Of a stretch of DNA of 64,000 nucleotides, positions 6,853-15,795 are shown one piece after another. The notes under the pieces are model-generated. The model saw only the letters and a program-made list of their open reading frames with translations, ran no database searches and was not told the DNA's origin. The translations under genes and the position numbers were made by a program. Source of the DNA: Streptomyces coelicoflavus (GTDB taxonomy: Bacteria; Actinomycetota; Actinomycetes; Streptomycetales; Streptomycetaceae); the NCBI RefSeq assembly GCF_003112555.1, contig NZ_BEWB01000015.1, positions 62,001 to 126,000 on the forward strand, read 5' to 3'. Every line of letters begins with the position of its first letter. The first letter of the stretch is position 1.

Positions 6853-8646
6853 TCAGGCAGGTGAGTCGCGGGCGGCGGGCGCGGGGGCCCGGGCCATCCG
6901 TATCCGCGGCTCGTCGGCGAGGGTGGCCAGCGCGTCGGCGACGGTCGCCGAACCGCCCTTCAGCCGGGGCAGTTCGCGCAGCAGCCGGACACACTGGCCG
7001 ACCAGGCGTGTCGCGTCGTCGTCGGTGAGCCGGGCGCGGTCGTGGACGGCGGCGAGGGCGAGGCCGCCGTCGGGGTCGCGGTGGGCGAACAGGGAGACGG
7101 GGAACAGGCTGTGGACACCGGTGGTGCGGGGCGGCTCGACGCCGACGCCCTGCGCGGCGAGCGCGGAGTACAGGTCGTCGAAGCGGCGGCGCCGGTTCTC
7201 GAAGACGATGAGGCTCTCGGCGAGCGAGTCCTGCGCGCGCCGCCCGCTCCACTCGTGGATCTGGCCGAGCGACACCCACTCGTAGGAGGCCAGGTCCAGG
7301 GCGCGGTCGCACAGTTCGGCCAGCAGCCGGGGCACGGCCGTGGCGGGGTCGACGCGGACGGTCATGGGCAGCGAGTTCATCAGCGGTCCCGGAAGCCGCT
7401 CGACGGAGTCGAGGGCGATGCCCCGGCCGGGGACGGTGACGCCGAAACCCACCAGGGCGGGATCACGTGTGACGGCCGCCCGGTACAGCAGCAGCGCCCA
7501 CGCCACCTGTAGTGCGCCGGCCTCGGTGGCCGCACAGGACGCCGCCCAGGCGCGCAGCCGGTCGGCCGGCCCGGCCTCGAGCCGGGCCTCGGCCCGGCCG
7601 GTCCCGCGCAGTCCGGTGTCCGGGCCGGGCACCGCGGGCAGGACCAGGGCGGTGGTGGCCGGGATGGCCGAGGACCAGAAGTCGCGGGCGGGCGCGGTGT
7701 CCTGGCGGGCGAGCCAGCGGGCGTAGTCGCGGATGTCGGGGCGCCGTTCGCCGCCCGGCAGCCGGCCGCCGGCGAGGTAGGCGCGGTAGAACTCCTGGAG
7801 CAGGACCGACACGCTCCAGCCGTCCAGCATGACGTGGTGGAAGGTGAGCAGGACGCGTGCGCCCGCGGGGCCGCCGCCGGCCGGGTGCGGTTCGTCGACG
7901 AGGTTCAGCCGCAGCAGGCCCGGACGGCGCAGGTCGAAGCCGCGCAGCCGGTCGCGTTCCCTCAGCCGGTCGAAGTCCACGGAGCCGGGCGGGTGCCGGA
8001 CGACCTCGACGCCGGCGTGCTCGTGCAGCACCAGACGCGGTCCGCTCCCCCAGTCGAAGGCGGCGCGCAGGACGGTCTCCCGGTCGAACACGGACTGCCA
8101 GGCCGCGGTGAAGCGGTCGGTGTCCAGCGGTCCGCGCCAGCGCCAGTCGAGCTGCTCCACGTGGCGGCCGGTACCGCGGTGGGCCAGCGCGTCCAGGAGC
8201 AGGGTGTGCTGCTGCGGGGTGAGCGGCACGGTCTCCGGCGGCGGCGCGGGGATCGCGGTGCCCGGCTCGGGGGCGGCGGTGCCCGGCTCGGGGGCGGCGG
8301 TGCCCGGCTCGGGGGCGGCGGTGCCGGGCTCCGAAGCGGCGTCACCCGGCTCCGGGACGGGCCGTGCCGTCAGTGCCGTCAGTGCCGCCAGTGCCTGCCG
8401 GTCGGTGCTGCCGTCGGGCAGCAGGGGGATGTGCGGCACCCGGTGGAGACGGGCCGGAACCAGGTGGGCGGGCAGGCTCGACTCCAGGGCGGCACGCAGC
8501 TCGGCGAGCGGGGCGTGCGTCACCATGTGCGCGACGATCCGCCGGCCGCCCGAGGCGTCGCGGGTCACGTGGACGGCCGCGTCCCGCACACCGGGCAGCG
8601 ACACGAGTGCGGCGTGCACCCGGCCGAGTGCGACCCGGTCGCTCAT
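6853..8646 (-). CDS. Condensation-domain protein with N-terminal adenylation remnant
   Basis: 597 residues from ATG 8646 (GGGAG upstream). Residues about 1-90 resemble the small C-terminal subdomain of an NRPS adenylation domain: the A10-like segment reads LPDGSTDRQAL, with Ser where the catalytic Lys normally sits. Residues 100-135 are a repetitive EPGTAAP linker. Residues about 140-597 are an NRPS condensation domain with an intact HHVMLDG (270-276). Such stand-alone C domains form amides or esters between carrier-bound acyl groups and amine or alcohol acceptors. It is the first gene of the PKS operon. The A remnant without its large subdomain cannot activate a substrate, so the role may be docking. 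Confidence 0.8.
   Translation of the reverse strand: MSDRVALGRVHAALVSLPGVRDAAVHVTRDASGGRRIVAHMVTHAPLAELRAALESSLPAHLVPARLHRVPHIPLLPDGSTDRQALAALTALTARPVPEPGDAASEPGTAAPEPGTAAPEPGTAAPEPGTAIPAPPPETVPLTPQQHTLLLDALAHRGTGRHVEQLDWRWRGPLDTDRFTAAWQSVFDRETVLRAAFDWGSGPRLVLHEHAGVEVVRHPPGSVDFDRLRERDRLRGFDLRRPGLLRLNLVDEPHPAGGGPAGARVLLTFHHVMLDGWSVSVLLQEFYRAYLAGGRLPGGERRPDIRDYARWLARQDTAPARDFWSSAIPATTALVLPAVPGPDTGLRGTGRAEARLEAGPADRLRAWAASCAATEAGALQVAWALLLYRAAVTRDPALVGFGVTVPGRGIALDSVERLPGPLMNSLPMTVRVDPATAVPRLLAELCDRALDLASYEWVSLGQIHEWSGRRAQDSLAESLIVFENRRRRFDDLYSALAAQGVGVEPPRTTGVHSLFPVSLFAHRDPDGGLALAAVHDRARLTDDDATRLVGQCVRLLRELPRLKGGSATVADALATLADEPRIRMARAPAPAARDSPA
8257..8340 (-). repeat. 21-bp tandem repeat inside the condensation gene
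   Basis: Four consecutive 21-base units (8257-8277, 8278-8298, 8299-8319, 8320-8340). The first three are identical and the last degenerate. They encode an EPGTAAP heptapeptide linker between the adenylation remnant and the condensation domain. The length is a multiple of three, so slippage would change linker length without frameshift. Confidence 0.85.
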
Positions 8647-9068
8647 GTCGGTCTCCCGGTGTTCGACGGCAGGACGGGACGGGACGGGCCCGGACCACTG
8701 TCGCCGCCGGTGCGGTCGGATGACCGACGCGCCGCTGACGGCTGCCCCCACGCCTCACGTCGTCGCACCCATGACACCGTGCGCGGGTCGAGTCCGGCTG
8801 TGGCCCGGCTCGCGGACGGGTCGGGTCCGCGGGCCAGAGAGGCCGAAACGGCCGGAGGACGGGAGGGCCGGGGAGGGTGAAAGGGCGGCGAAGGCCGCCG
8901 GGGAACGGCAAAGCGCGTGGTCCGGGGCGGTCGCGCACACCGGGACGGGCGAACGACCAGGATCCGGTGGACTCACGACCGGTCCTCGACCGTTGGTCCA
9001 GCGAAGCACTCGAGGATGCCGCAAGACGGGGAGGTGAGAGCACCTCCGTTCGGCGTGAGGAGTGCGTG
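8647..9068. other. Divergent intergenic region, PKS operon / hydrolase
   Basis: 422 bases separate the condensation gene (minus) and the alpha/beta hydrolase (plus). There is a GGACGG/GGGACGG-rich stretch near 8670-8690 and a GTTCGACGG half site at 8659, but no complete StrR-type repeat like those found elsewhere in the cluster. Promoters for both directions must lie here. I see no convincing short gene. Confidence 0.4.
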
Positions 9069-9845
9069 ATGCGCAAGGTCGTTTCCCGGGACGGCACGAC
9101 GATCGCTTACGAGAAGACGGGCGACGGCCCGCCGATCGTGCTCCTGAACGGCTCGTTCCGCGACCACACCATCTTCGACGCGCTCGTGCCGGAACTGGCG
9201 CCGCACTGCACCACGTACGTCTACGACCGCCGCGGGCGCGGCCAGAGCGGCGACAGCCCGGAGTACGCCGTCGGGCGCGAGATCGAGGACCTCGAGGCGG
9301 TGATCCAGGAGGCCGGCGGATCGGCGGTGGTGTTCGCCGGGTCGTCGGGAGCCAACCTGGCGGTCGAGGCGGCGCTCGCCGGCGCCCCGATCTCGAAGCT
9401 GGCGCTGCACGAGCCGTTCTACCGGGTCGACGGGTTCCCCAAGCCGCCGTGGAACGTGGCCAAGACGCTGCGTGTCCTCATGGAGGAGGACCGGCGCGAG
9501 GAGGCGGTCGAGTACTACCTCGGCAGCTTCCTGGGCCTCACGCCGGACACGGTCGCGCAGTGGCGGCAGGGCCCCATCTGGGCCGTGAACGAGGCGAACG
9601 CCCACACCCTCGCCTACGACCTGGCGATCTGCGGCGACTGCACCGTCCCGGCCGAGCGGCTCGCCGGGTACACGACGCAGACCCTCGTCCTCAACAGCTC
9701 CGGCACCAGCGAGTGGCTGCGGGCGGCGGCGCGGGCGACCGCGGCGGCCCTGCCGGAGGGGCGCTCGCTGGAGCTGCCCGGTTCCTGGCACCGGATCGAC
9801 ATGGACGTGCTCGGCCGGACCCTGGCCGAGTTCGCGACCGCCTGA
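9069..9845 (+). CDS. Alpha/beta-fold hydrolase
   Basis: 258 residues from ATG 9069, with GAGGAG just upstream. Typical alpha/beta hydrolase layout: LLNGSFRDH oxyanion region, VYDRRGRGQS, a nucleophile elbow FAGSSGANLA (Ser in G-S-S-G-A rather than the usual GxSxG) and SWHRID carrying the catalytic His. The substrate is unknown; in this setting it may trim an ester or act as an accessory cyclase. It could be the first gene of the plus-strand operon leading into cysC (91-base gap) or a separate unit. Confidence 0.7.
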   Translation: MRKVVSRDGTTIAYEKTGDGPPIVLLNGSFRDHTIFDALVPELAPHCTTYVYDRRGRGQSGDSPEYAVGREIEDLEAVIQEAGGSAVVFAGSSGANLAVEAALAGAPISKLALHEPFYRVDGFPKPPWNVAKTLRVLMEEDRREEAVEYYLGSFLGLTPDTVAQWRQGPIWAVNEANAHTLAYDLAICGDCTVPAERLAGYTTQTLVLNSSGTSEWLRAAARATAAALPEGRSLELPGSWHRIDMDVLGRTLAEFATA

Positions 9846-9936
9846 ACACCGCGCGGACCGCGGACCGCACGCCCGTCGCACACTCCGTCGCGCCGTCCCA
9901 CGTCCCACGTCGTCCCACGTCCAGGAGGGCACCATC

Positions 9937-10491
9937 GTGACCACAGCTCACGACCCGGCCACCGGGGCCACCGTGTGGCTGACCGGGTTGCCGAGCGCGG
10001 GCAAGTCCACGCTCGCCCGTGCCGTCGCGCAACGGCTGCGCGTCGCCGGCCGCCGGGTCGAGGTGCTCGACGGTGACGAGATCCGCGCGTTCCTGTCGGC
10101 GGGCCTCGGCTTCGGCCGCGCGGACCGGCACACCAACGTGCAGCGCATCGGTTTCGTCGCCGAACTGCTCGCCCGCAACGGTGTGACGGCGTTGGTCCCG
10201 GTGATCGCGCCGTACGCGGACAGCCGGGAGGCCGTGCGCGGGCGTCACGAGGCGAACGGCACGGCGTACGTCGAGGTGCACGTGGCCACGCCCGTGGAGG
10301 TGTGTTCGGTGCGCGACGTGAAGGGCCTGTACGCCAAGCAGGCCGCGGGCGAGCTGACCGGCCTCACCGGGGTCGACGACCCCTACGAGGTTCCCGAGAC
10401 ACCGGAGCTGCGGATCCGGACACAGGGCAGGTCGGTGGCCGACACCGCCGCCGTACTGCACACCTTTCTGACCGAGAGGGGCCTGGCATGA
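9937..10491 (+). CDS. cysC: Adenylylsulfate (APS) kinase
   Basis: 184 residues. Phosphorylates APS to PAPS, the sulfate donor of sulfotransferases. P-loop GLPSAGKST at 17-25; the FGRADRHTNVQRIGFVAELLARNG segment, split here by position (65-90), matches the APS-binding region, and KGLYAKQAAGE is the family's lid region. GTG start with AGGAGGG upstream. Its stop overlaps the cysD start (ATGA). Together with CysDN it gives a complete sulfate-to-PAPS route, presumably feeding the sulfotransferase at 27215. Confidence 0.93.
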   Translation: MTTAHDPATGATVWLTGLPSAGKSTLARAVAQRLRVAGRRVEVLDGDEIRAFLSAGLGFGRADRHTNVQRIGFVAELLARNGVTALVPVIAPYADSREAVRGRHEANGTAYVEVHVATPVEVCSVRDVKGLYAKQAAGELTGLTGVDDPYEVPETPELRIRTQGRSVADTAAVLHTFLTERGLA

Positions 10492-11426
10492 CGGTTGCGG
10501 CGCAACCCCTGATCACGGTGGCCGAGGACACCGCGGCAGTCCCGCACCTGGACGCCCTCGAATCGGAGGCGGTGCACATCTTCCGGGAGGTGGCGGGTGA
10601 GTTCGAGCGGCCGGTGATCCTGTTCTCCGGCGGCAAGGACTCGATCCTGATGCTGCACCTGGCGCTGAAGGCGTTCGCGCCGGCGGCGGTGCCGTTCTCG
10701 CTGCTGCACGTGGACACCGGGCACAACTTCCCCGAGGTCCTGGAGTATCGCGACCGCACGGTCGAGCGGCACGGGCTGCGGCTGCACGTCGCCTCCGTGC
10801 AGGACTACATCGACCGCGGTGTGCTGCGCGAGCGCCCCGACGGGACCCGTAATCCGTTGCAGACGCTGCCGCTGACGGAGCGGATCCAGGCGGAGAAGTT
10901 CGACGCGGTCTTCGGCGGCGGGCGCAGGGACGAGGAGAAGGCGCGGGCCAAGGAGCGGGTGTTCTCGCTGCGGGACGAGTTCTCCCAGTGGGACCCGCGC
11001 CGCCAGCGTCCCGAGCTGTGGAACCTCTACAACGGCCGGCACGCGCCGGGCGAGCACGTCCGGGTCTTCCCGCTGTCGAACTGGACCGAGCTGGACGTGT
11101 GGCAGTACATCGCCCGCGAGGGCATCGAGCTGCCGCAGATCTACTACGCCCACGAGCGCGAGGTCTTCGCCCGCTCCGGCATGTGGCTGACGGCCGGTGA
11201 GTGGGGCGGGCCGAAGGACGGCGAGACGATCGAGAAGCGGCGGGTGCGTTACCGCACGGTCGGTGACATGTCCTGCACCGGTGCCGTCGACTCCGGCGCC
11301 GACACCATCGAGAAGGTCATCGCGGAGATCGCCGTCACCCGGCTCACCGAGCGCGGTGCGACGCGGGCCGACGACAAGATGTCCGAGGCCGCGATGGAAG
11401 ACCGCAAGCGCGAGGGGTACTTCTAA
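10488..11426 (+). CDS. cysD: Sulfate adenylyltransferase subunit 2
   Basis: 312 residues. The ATP-pyrophosphatase-fold subunit that adenylates sulfate to APS. The PP-loop motif FSGGKDS is at about residues 44-50, with LLHVDTGHNFPEV and FGGGRRDEEKARAKER typical of CysD. ATG 10488 overlaps the cysC stop; cysN follows after two bases. Full length for the family, with no damage seen. Confidence 0.95.
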   Translation: MTVAAQPLITVAEDTAAVPHLDALESEAVHIFREVAGEFERPVILFSGGKDSILMLHLALKAFAPAAVPFSLLHVDTGHNFPEVLEYRDRTVERHGLRLHVASVQDYIDRGVLRERPDGTRNPLQTLPLTERIQAEKFDAVFGGGRRDEEKARAKERVFSLRDEFSQWDPRRQRPELWNLYNGRHAPGEHVRVFPLSNWTELDVWQYIAREGIELPQIYYAHEREVFARSGMWLTAGEWGGPKDGETIEKRRVRYRTVGDMSCTGAVDSGADTIEKVIAEIAVTRLTERGATRADDKMSEAAMEDRKREGYF

Positions 11427-11428
11427 CC

Positions 11429-12745
11429 ATGACCAGCACCCAAGAGCCCGTCGAGCCGGTGTCGGTGTGGCAGTTGTCGGAGTCGACGCTGTTGCGGTTC
11501 GCGACCGCCGGGTCGGTCGACGACGGCAAGTCCACGCTGGTCGGCCGGCTGCTGCACGACTCCAAGTCGGTCCTCACCGACCAGCTCGAGGCGGTCGAGC
11601 GGGCCTCCGCCAGCCGCGGCCAGGGCGCCCCGGACCTGGCGCTGCTCACCGACGGTCTGCGGGCCGAGCGTGAGCAGGGCATCACCATCGATGTGGCCTA
11701 CCGCTACTTCGCCACCCCCCGCCGCCGCTTCATCCTGGCGGACACGCCGGGGCACGTGCAGTACACGCGGAACATGGTCACCGGCGCCTCCACCGCCGAA
11801 CTCACGGTGATCCTGGTGGACGCCCGCAACGGCGTCGTCGAGCAGACCCGCCGCCACGCCGCGATCGCCGCCCTGCTGCGCGTCCCGCACGTCGTCCTCG
11901 CCGTCAACAAGATGGACCTGGTGGACTACCAGGAGTCCGTGTTCGCGGCGATCGCCGAGGAGTTCACGGCGTATGCCACCGAACTGGGCGTGCCCGAGGT
12001 CACCGCGATCCCCATCTCGGCCCTCGCCGGGGACAACGTGGTGGAGGCGTCGTCCGTCATGGACTGGTACGGCGGCCCCACCGTCCTCGAACACCTGGAG
12101 ACCGTGCCGGTCAGCCACGACCTGGCGCACTGCCACGCCCGGCTGCCGGTGCAGTACGTGATCCGGCCGCGCACCGCCGAGCACCCCGACTACCGCGGCT
12201 ACGCCGGCCAGATCGCCGCCGGCACCTTCCGCGTCGGCGACGAGGTCACCGTGCTGCCCTCCGGCCGCACCTCGACCGTGTCCGGCATCGACCTCCTCGG
12301 CACCCCCGTCGAGGCCGCCTGGACACCGCAGTCGGTGACGCTGCTGCTCGAGGACGACATCGACATCTCCCGCGGCGACCTGATCGTGCCCCGCGAGGAC
12401 GCCCCGGCCACCAGCCAGGACGTCGAGGCCACCGTCTGCCACGTCGCCGACGCACCCCTCACCGTCGGCCACCGAGTCCTCCTCAAGCACGGCACCCGCA
12501 CGGTCAAGGCCATCGTCAAGGACATCCCCGCCCGGCTCACCCTGGACGACCTGTCCCTGCACCCGCACCCCGGACAGCTCGTCGCCAACGACATCGGCCG
12601 GGTGAAGATCCGCACCGCCGAGCCGCTGCCCGCCGACTCCTACGCCGACTCCCGACGCACCGGCTCCTTCATCCTCATCGACCCCGCCGACGGCACCACC
12701 CTCACCGCAGGCATGGCCGGCGCCAACCGGATCGGCCGACCGTGA
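11429..12745 (+). CDS. cysN: Sulfate adenylyltransferase subunit 1 (GTPase)
   Basis: 438 residues. EF-Tu-like GTPase that drives APS formation by CysD. G1 motif GSVDDGKSTL (about 28-37), G3 DTPGHVQYTRNMVTGAS, G4 NKMD, followed by beta-barrel domains. It lacks a fused C-terminal APS kinase, consistent with separate cysC. Its stop overlaps the next gene's GTG start (12742-12745). Confidence 0.95.
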   Translation: MTSTQEPVEPVSVWQLSESTLLRFATAGSVDDGKSTLVGRLLHDSKSVLTDQLEAVERASASRGQGAPDLALLTDGLRAEREQGITIDVAYRYFATPRRRFILADTPGHVQYTRNMVTGASTAELTVILVDARNGVVEQTRRHAAIAALLRVPHVVLAVNKMDLVDYQESVFAAIAEEFTAYATELGVPEVTAIPISALAGDNVVEASSVMDWYGGPTVLEHLETVPVSHDLAHCHARLPVQYVIRPRTAEHPDYRGYAGQIAAGTFRVGDEVTVLPSGRTSTVSGIDLLGTPVEAAWTPQSVTLLLEDDIDISRGDLIVPREDAPATSQDVEATVCHVADAPLTVGHRVLLKHGTRTVKAIVKDIPARLTLDDLSLHPHPGQLVANDIGRVKIRTAEPLPADSYADSRRTGSFILIDPADGTTLTAGMAGANRIGRP

Positions 12746-13887
12746 CCACCGGGCGCCGGCGGGCCGACGGGAGGAATCCGTCCGTGTCCGCCTCCTTCGC
12801 CCTCCTCCGTGCCCTGGCGGCCCTGCTGGCCCTTCCGCTGCTGTCCCTGACGGCCTGCGGCTACGGGTCCCAGGCGAGGGACTCGGGTGCGGCGAAGATC
12901 GCGGCCGGTGCCGAGAAGACCGACGGTCTCGACTCCGTGCGGATCGGGTACTTCGGCAACATCACGCACGCCACCCCGCTGGTCGCGAACCAGAAGGGCT
13001 TCTTCCAAAAAGCGCTGGGCGGCACCGAGGCCAAGTACGCGGTCTTCAACGCGGGCCCGTCCGAGATCGAGGCGCTGAACTCCGGTTCCATCGACATCGG
13101 CTGGATCGGCCCGTCCCCGGCGATCAACGGCTACACCAAGTCCGGCGGCAGGAACCTGCGCATCATCGGCGGCTCCGCCTCCGGCGGCGTGAAGCTGGTG
13201 GTCAACCCAGACAAGATCAAGACCCTCGACGACGTCAAGGGCAAGCGCATCGCCACCCCGCAGCTCGGCAACACCCAGGACGTCGCGTTCCTGAACTGGG
13301 CCGCCGAACAGGGCTGGAAGGTCGACGCGCAGAGCGGCAAGGGCGACGTCACCGTCGTCCGCAGCGACAACAAGGTCACCCCGAACGCCTACAGGTCCGG
13401 TTCCGTCGACGGCGCCTGGGTGCCCGAGCCGACCGCGTCCCGGCTGGTCGCCGAGGGCGGCAAGGTCCTGCTCGACGAGTCGGCACTGTGGCCGGACGAG
13501 GAGTTCGTGATCACGAACATCATCGTGTCGCAGAAGTTCCTCAAGGAGCACCCCAAGGCCGTCCAGGCAGTCCTCCAGGCGTCGGTCGACACCAACGCCT
13601 GGATCACGGCCAACCCGGACGAGGCGAAGGCCGCGGCCAACGCCCAGCTGGAGAAGGACTCCGGCAAGGCCCTGCCCGCCGACGTCCTGGACCCGGCGTG
13701 GGAATCGATCAGGGTCACCGACGACCCGCTGGCCGCCACCCTCGACGCCGAGGCGGACCACGCCGTGAAGGCCGGCCTCCTCGAGCAGCCCGACCTCAAC
13801 GGCATCTACGACCTCACCCTGCTCAACAAGGTCCTCAAGGCCAAGGGCAAGCCCCCGGTCGACGACGCCGGACTCGGCGTCGAGTAG
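12742..13887 (+). CDS. ssuA: Sulfonate/sulfate ABC transporter substrate-binding lipoprotein
   Basis: 381 residues. A lipoprotein signal is visible: hydrophobic stretch to LLSLTACG with the lipobox Cys near residue 35. The SsuA/TauA-type periplasmic-binding fold follows (VRIGYFGNITHATPLVANQKG, GSIDIGWIGPSPAINGY). GTG start overlaps the cysN stop. With ssuB and ssuC it forms an importer for alkylsulfonates or a related oxyanion. This order (cysC-D-N then an ssu-like ABC system) mirrors the common Streptomyces sulfate operon, but sulfite reductase and cysH are missing. Confidence 0.88.
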   Translation: MTTGRRRADGRNPSVSASFALLRALAALLALPLLSLTACGYGSQARDSGAAKIAAGAEKTDGLDSVRIGYFGNITHATPLVANQKGFFQKALGGTEAKYAVFNAGPSEIEALNSGSIDIGWIGPSPAINGYTKSGGRNLRIIGGSASGGVKLVVNPDKIKTLDDVKGKRIATPQLGNTQDVAFLNWAAEQGWKVDAQSGKGDVTVVRSDNKVTPNAYRSGSVDGAWVPEPTASRLVAEGGKVLLDESALWPDEEFVITNIIVSQKFLKEHPKAVQAVLQASVDTNAWITANPDEAKAAANAQLEKDSGKALPADVLDPAWESIRVTDDPLAATLDAEADHAVKAGLLEQPDLNGIYDLTLLNKVLKAKGKPPVDDAGLGVE

Positions 13888-13927
13888 AGCACCCACCCGG
13901 AACCCGACCACCCAGGAGGTGACGACC

Positions 13928-14776
13928 ATGGCCACGACCACGACCGCGCCCATCGCCGAAGGAACCCGGTCCACACTCGACCGCGGGCCCTCCGGGGCGG
14001 CCCCGGCCCAGAGGAGCGGGGTGGCGACGGCCGCCTGCGCCGCCCGGATCGAGCACGTCTCGAAGTCCTTCGCGGGCCCCGCCGGGCAGCAGCTCGTCCT
14101 GGACGACATCACCCTCGATGTCGCCCCCGGCGAGTTCGTCACCCTCCTGGGCGCATCCGGCTGCGGCAAGTCCACCCTGCTCAACCTCGTCGCGGGCCTC
14201 GACAGACCCACCACCGGCGACATCACCACGGACGGATGCCCCGCCCTCATGTTCCAGGAGCACGCCCTGTTCCCCTGGCTGACCGCGGGCAAGAACATCG
14301 AACTCGCCCTGAAACTGCGCGGCGTGCCCAAGGCGGACCGCCGCGACAAGGCCGAGGAACTGCTCGAACTCGTCCGCCTCAAGGGCGCGTACGGCAAGCG
14401 GGTGCACGAGCTGTCCGGCGGTATGCGCCAGCGCGTCGCGATGGCCCGCGCGCTCGCCCAGGAGAGCAAGCTGCTGCTGATGGACGAGCCCTTCGCCGCG
14501 CTCGACGCCATCACCCGCGACGTCCTGCACGACGAGCTGACCCGCATATGGCGCGAGACGCAGCTGTCCGTCCTCTTCGTCACCCACAACGTCCGCGAGG
14601 CCGTACGCCTGGCCGAACGGGTCGTCCTGCTGTCCTCCCGCCCCGGACGCGTGGCGCGCGAGTGGACGGTCGGCATCCCGCAGCCGCGCCGCATCGAGGA
14701 CACCGCCGTGGCCGAGCTGTCCGTCGAGATCACCGAGGAACTGCGTGGGGAGATCCGCCGCCATGGCCAGCACTGA
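13928..14776 (+). CDS. ssuB: Sulfonate ABC transporter ATP-binding protein
   Basis: 282 residues from ATG 13928 (GGAGG eight bases upstream; an in-frame GTG at 13919 is less well placed). Walker A GASGCGKST, signature LSGGMRQRVAMARAL, Walker B LLLMDEPFAALD, H-loop FVTHNVREA. Nitrate/sulfonate/taurine type importer ATPase. The coding end overlaps the ssuC start by 14 bases, which indicates translational coupling. Confidence 0.93.
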   Translation: MATTTTAPIAEGTRSTLDRGPSGAAPAQRSGVATAACAARIEHVSKSFAGPAGQQLVLDDITLDVAPGEFVTLLGASGCGKSTLLNLVAGLDRPTTGDITTDGCPALMFQEHALFPWLTAGKNIELALKLRGVPKADRRDKAEELLELVRLKGAYGKRVHELSGGMRQRVAMARALAQESKLLLMDEPFAALDAITRDVLHDELTRIWRETQLSVLFVTHNVREAVRLAERVVLLSSRPGRVAREWTVGIPQPRRIEDTAVAELSVEITEELRGEIRRHGQH

Positions 14777-15653
14777 GCCCCGCATCGAGGAGCGCGCCGA
14801 CCTGGCGGGGCTGGAGGCGGGCCTCGACGCCCTGGAGACCCGGCAGCGGATCCGTACCCCGTTCCGGCAGACCCTGGTGGAGAAGGTCCTGCCGCCCAGC
14901 GTCGCCGTGCTCCTCGTGCTGGCGGTGTGGCAGGGCCTGGTCTCTTTCAAGATCGTCGACGATCCGACCAAGCTGCCCGCCCCCTCCGACGTGTGGGACA
15001 TGGTCCACCAGGCCTGGCTCCAGGGCGAGTTGCTCGGCTACATCTGGACCAGCGTCTCCCGCGGCCTGCTCGGCTTCTGCTTCGCCCTCCTCATCGGCAC
15101 CCCGCTGGGACTCCTCGTCGCCCGCGTGAAGTTCGTCCGCGCGGCCATCGGCCCCATCCTCTCCGGCCTCCAGTCCCTGCCGTCGGTGGCCTGGGTACCG
15201 CCCGCCGTGATCTGGCTGGGCCTGAACAACACGATGATGTACGCCGTCATCCTCCTCGGCGCCGTGCCCTCCATCGCCAACGGCCTCGTCTCCGGCGTCG
15301 ACCAGGTCTCCCCGATCTTCCTCCGCGCCGGCCGCACCCTCGGCGCCACCGGACTCAAGGGCACCTGGCACATCGTGCTGCCCGCCGCACTGCCCGGCTA
15401 CGTCGCCGGCCTCAAACAGGGCTGGGCCTTCTCCTGGCGCTCCCTGATGGCCGCCGAGATCATCGCCTCCTTCCCCGACCTCGGCGTCGGCCTCGGACAA
15501 CTCCTCGAGAACGGCCGCAACGCCAGCGACATGGCCATGGTCTTCGAAGCCATCCTCCTCATCCTCACCGTCGGCATCGCCATCGACCTGCTCATCTTCA
15601 GCCCGCTCGAACGCTGGGTCCTGCGCAGCCGCGGCCTGCTGGTGAAGGGCTGA
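14763..15653 (+). CDS. ssuC: Sulfonate ABC transporter permease
   Basis: 296 residues from ATG 14763 (GGGGAG upstream). About six membrane segments, the first around residues 45-65, and the cytoplasmic EAA-type loop (AGRTLGATGLKGTWHIVLPAALPG, spread over about 175-200) that contacts the ATPase. It ends the cys/ssu operon; 20 bases further on begins a conserved, structured-looking leader. Confidence 0.92.
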   Translation: MASTEPRIEERADLAGLEAGLDALETRQRIRTPFRQTLVEKVLPPSVAVLLVLAVWQGLVSFKIVDDPTKLPAPSDVWDMVHQAWLQGELLGYIWTSVSRGLLGFCFALLIGTPLGLLVARVKFVRAAIGPILSGLQSLPSVAWVPPAVIWLGLNNTMMYAVILLGAVPSIANGLVSGVDQVSPIFLRAGRTLGATGLKGTWHIVLPAALPGYVAGLKQGWAFSWRSLMAAEIIASFPDLGVGLGQLLENGRNASDMAMVFEAILLILTVGIAIDLLIFSPLERWVLRSRGLLVKG

Positions 15654-15672
15654 GACACGGCGTGTCCGCGCC

Positions 15673-15767
15673 GCCTCCAGCCGTGCTCGACGCGTCGGCT
15701 GCCGGTTCTCGAGCGGTGCCCAGCAGGGTGACGGTGACCGGCCGGCCGGCGAAACGGAGACCGACAT
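15673..15767 (+). promoter_or_regulatory. Structured leader A (homologous to leader B)
   Basis: About 95 bases that are roughly 80% identical to 17250-17345. Stem P1: GCTCGA (15685-15690) with TCGAGC (15709-15714). The P1 loop segment TGCCGG (15700-15705) can pair with CCGGCG (15746-15751), giving an H-type pseudoknot that ends just before AAACGGAGACC, the ribosome-site region, and an ATG. The stem differs from leader B by paired changes. This suggests a translational cis-regulatory RNA; I cannot match it to a named riboswitch class. Confidence 0.5.
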
Positions 15768-15795
15768 GCGGATACGGCACAGGAGGCGGACGTGA
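15766..15795 (+). CDS. Nine-codon ORF between leader A and the FAD gene
   Basis: ATG 15766 lies 6 bases after GGAG of leader A and encodes MRIRHRRRT, then TGA. The stop overlaps the GTG start of the next gene (GTGA, 15792-15795), so ribosomes could couple from this mini-ORF to the FAD gene. In leader B the corresponding ATGCG opens a 67-residue ORF. It may be a coupling peptide or merely the leader's decoy start. Confidence 0.35.
   Translation: MRIRHRRRT

Noticed and set aside
9069..9845. Proline-iminopeptidase or chloroperoxidase assignment for the hydrolase
   Set aside because: The elbow is G-S-S-G-A and the lid region matches neither family clearly, so only the fold is called.
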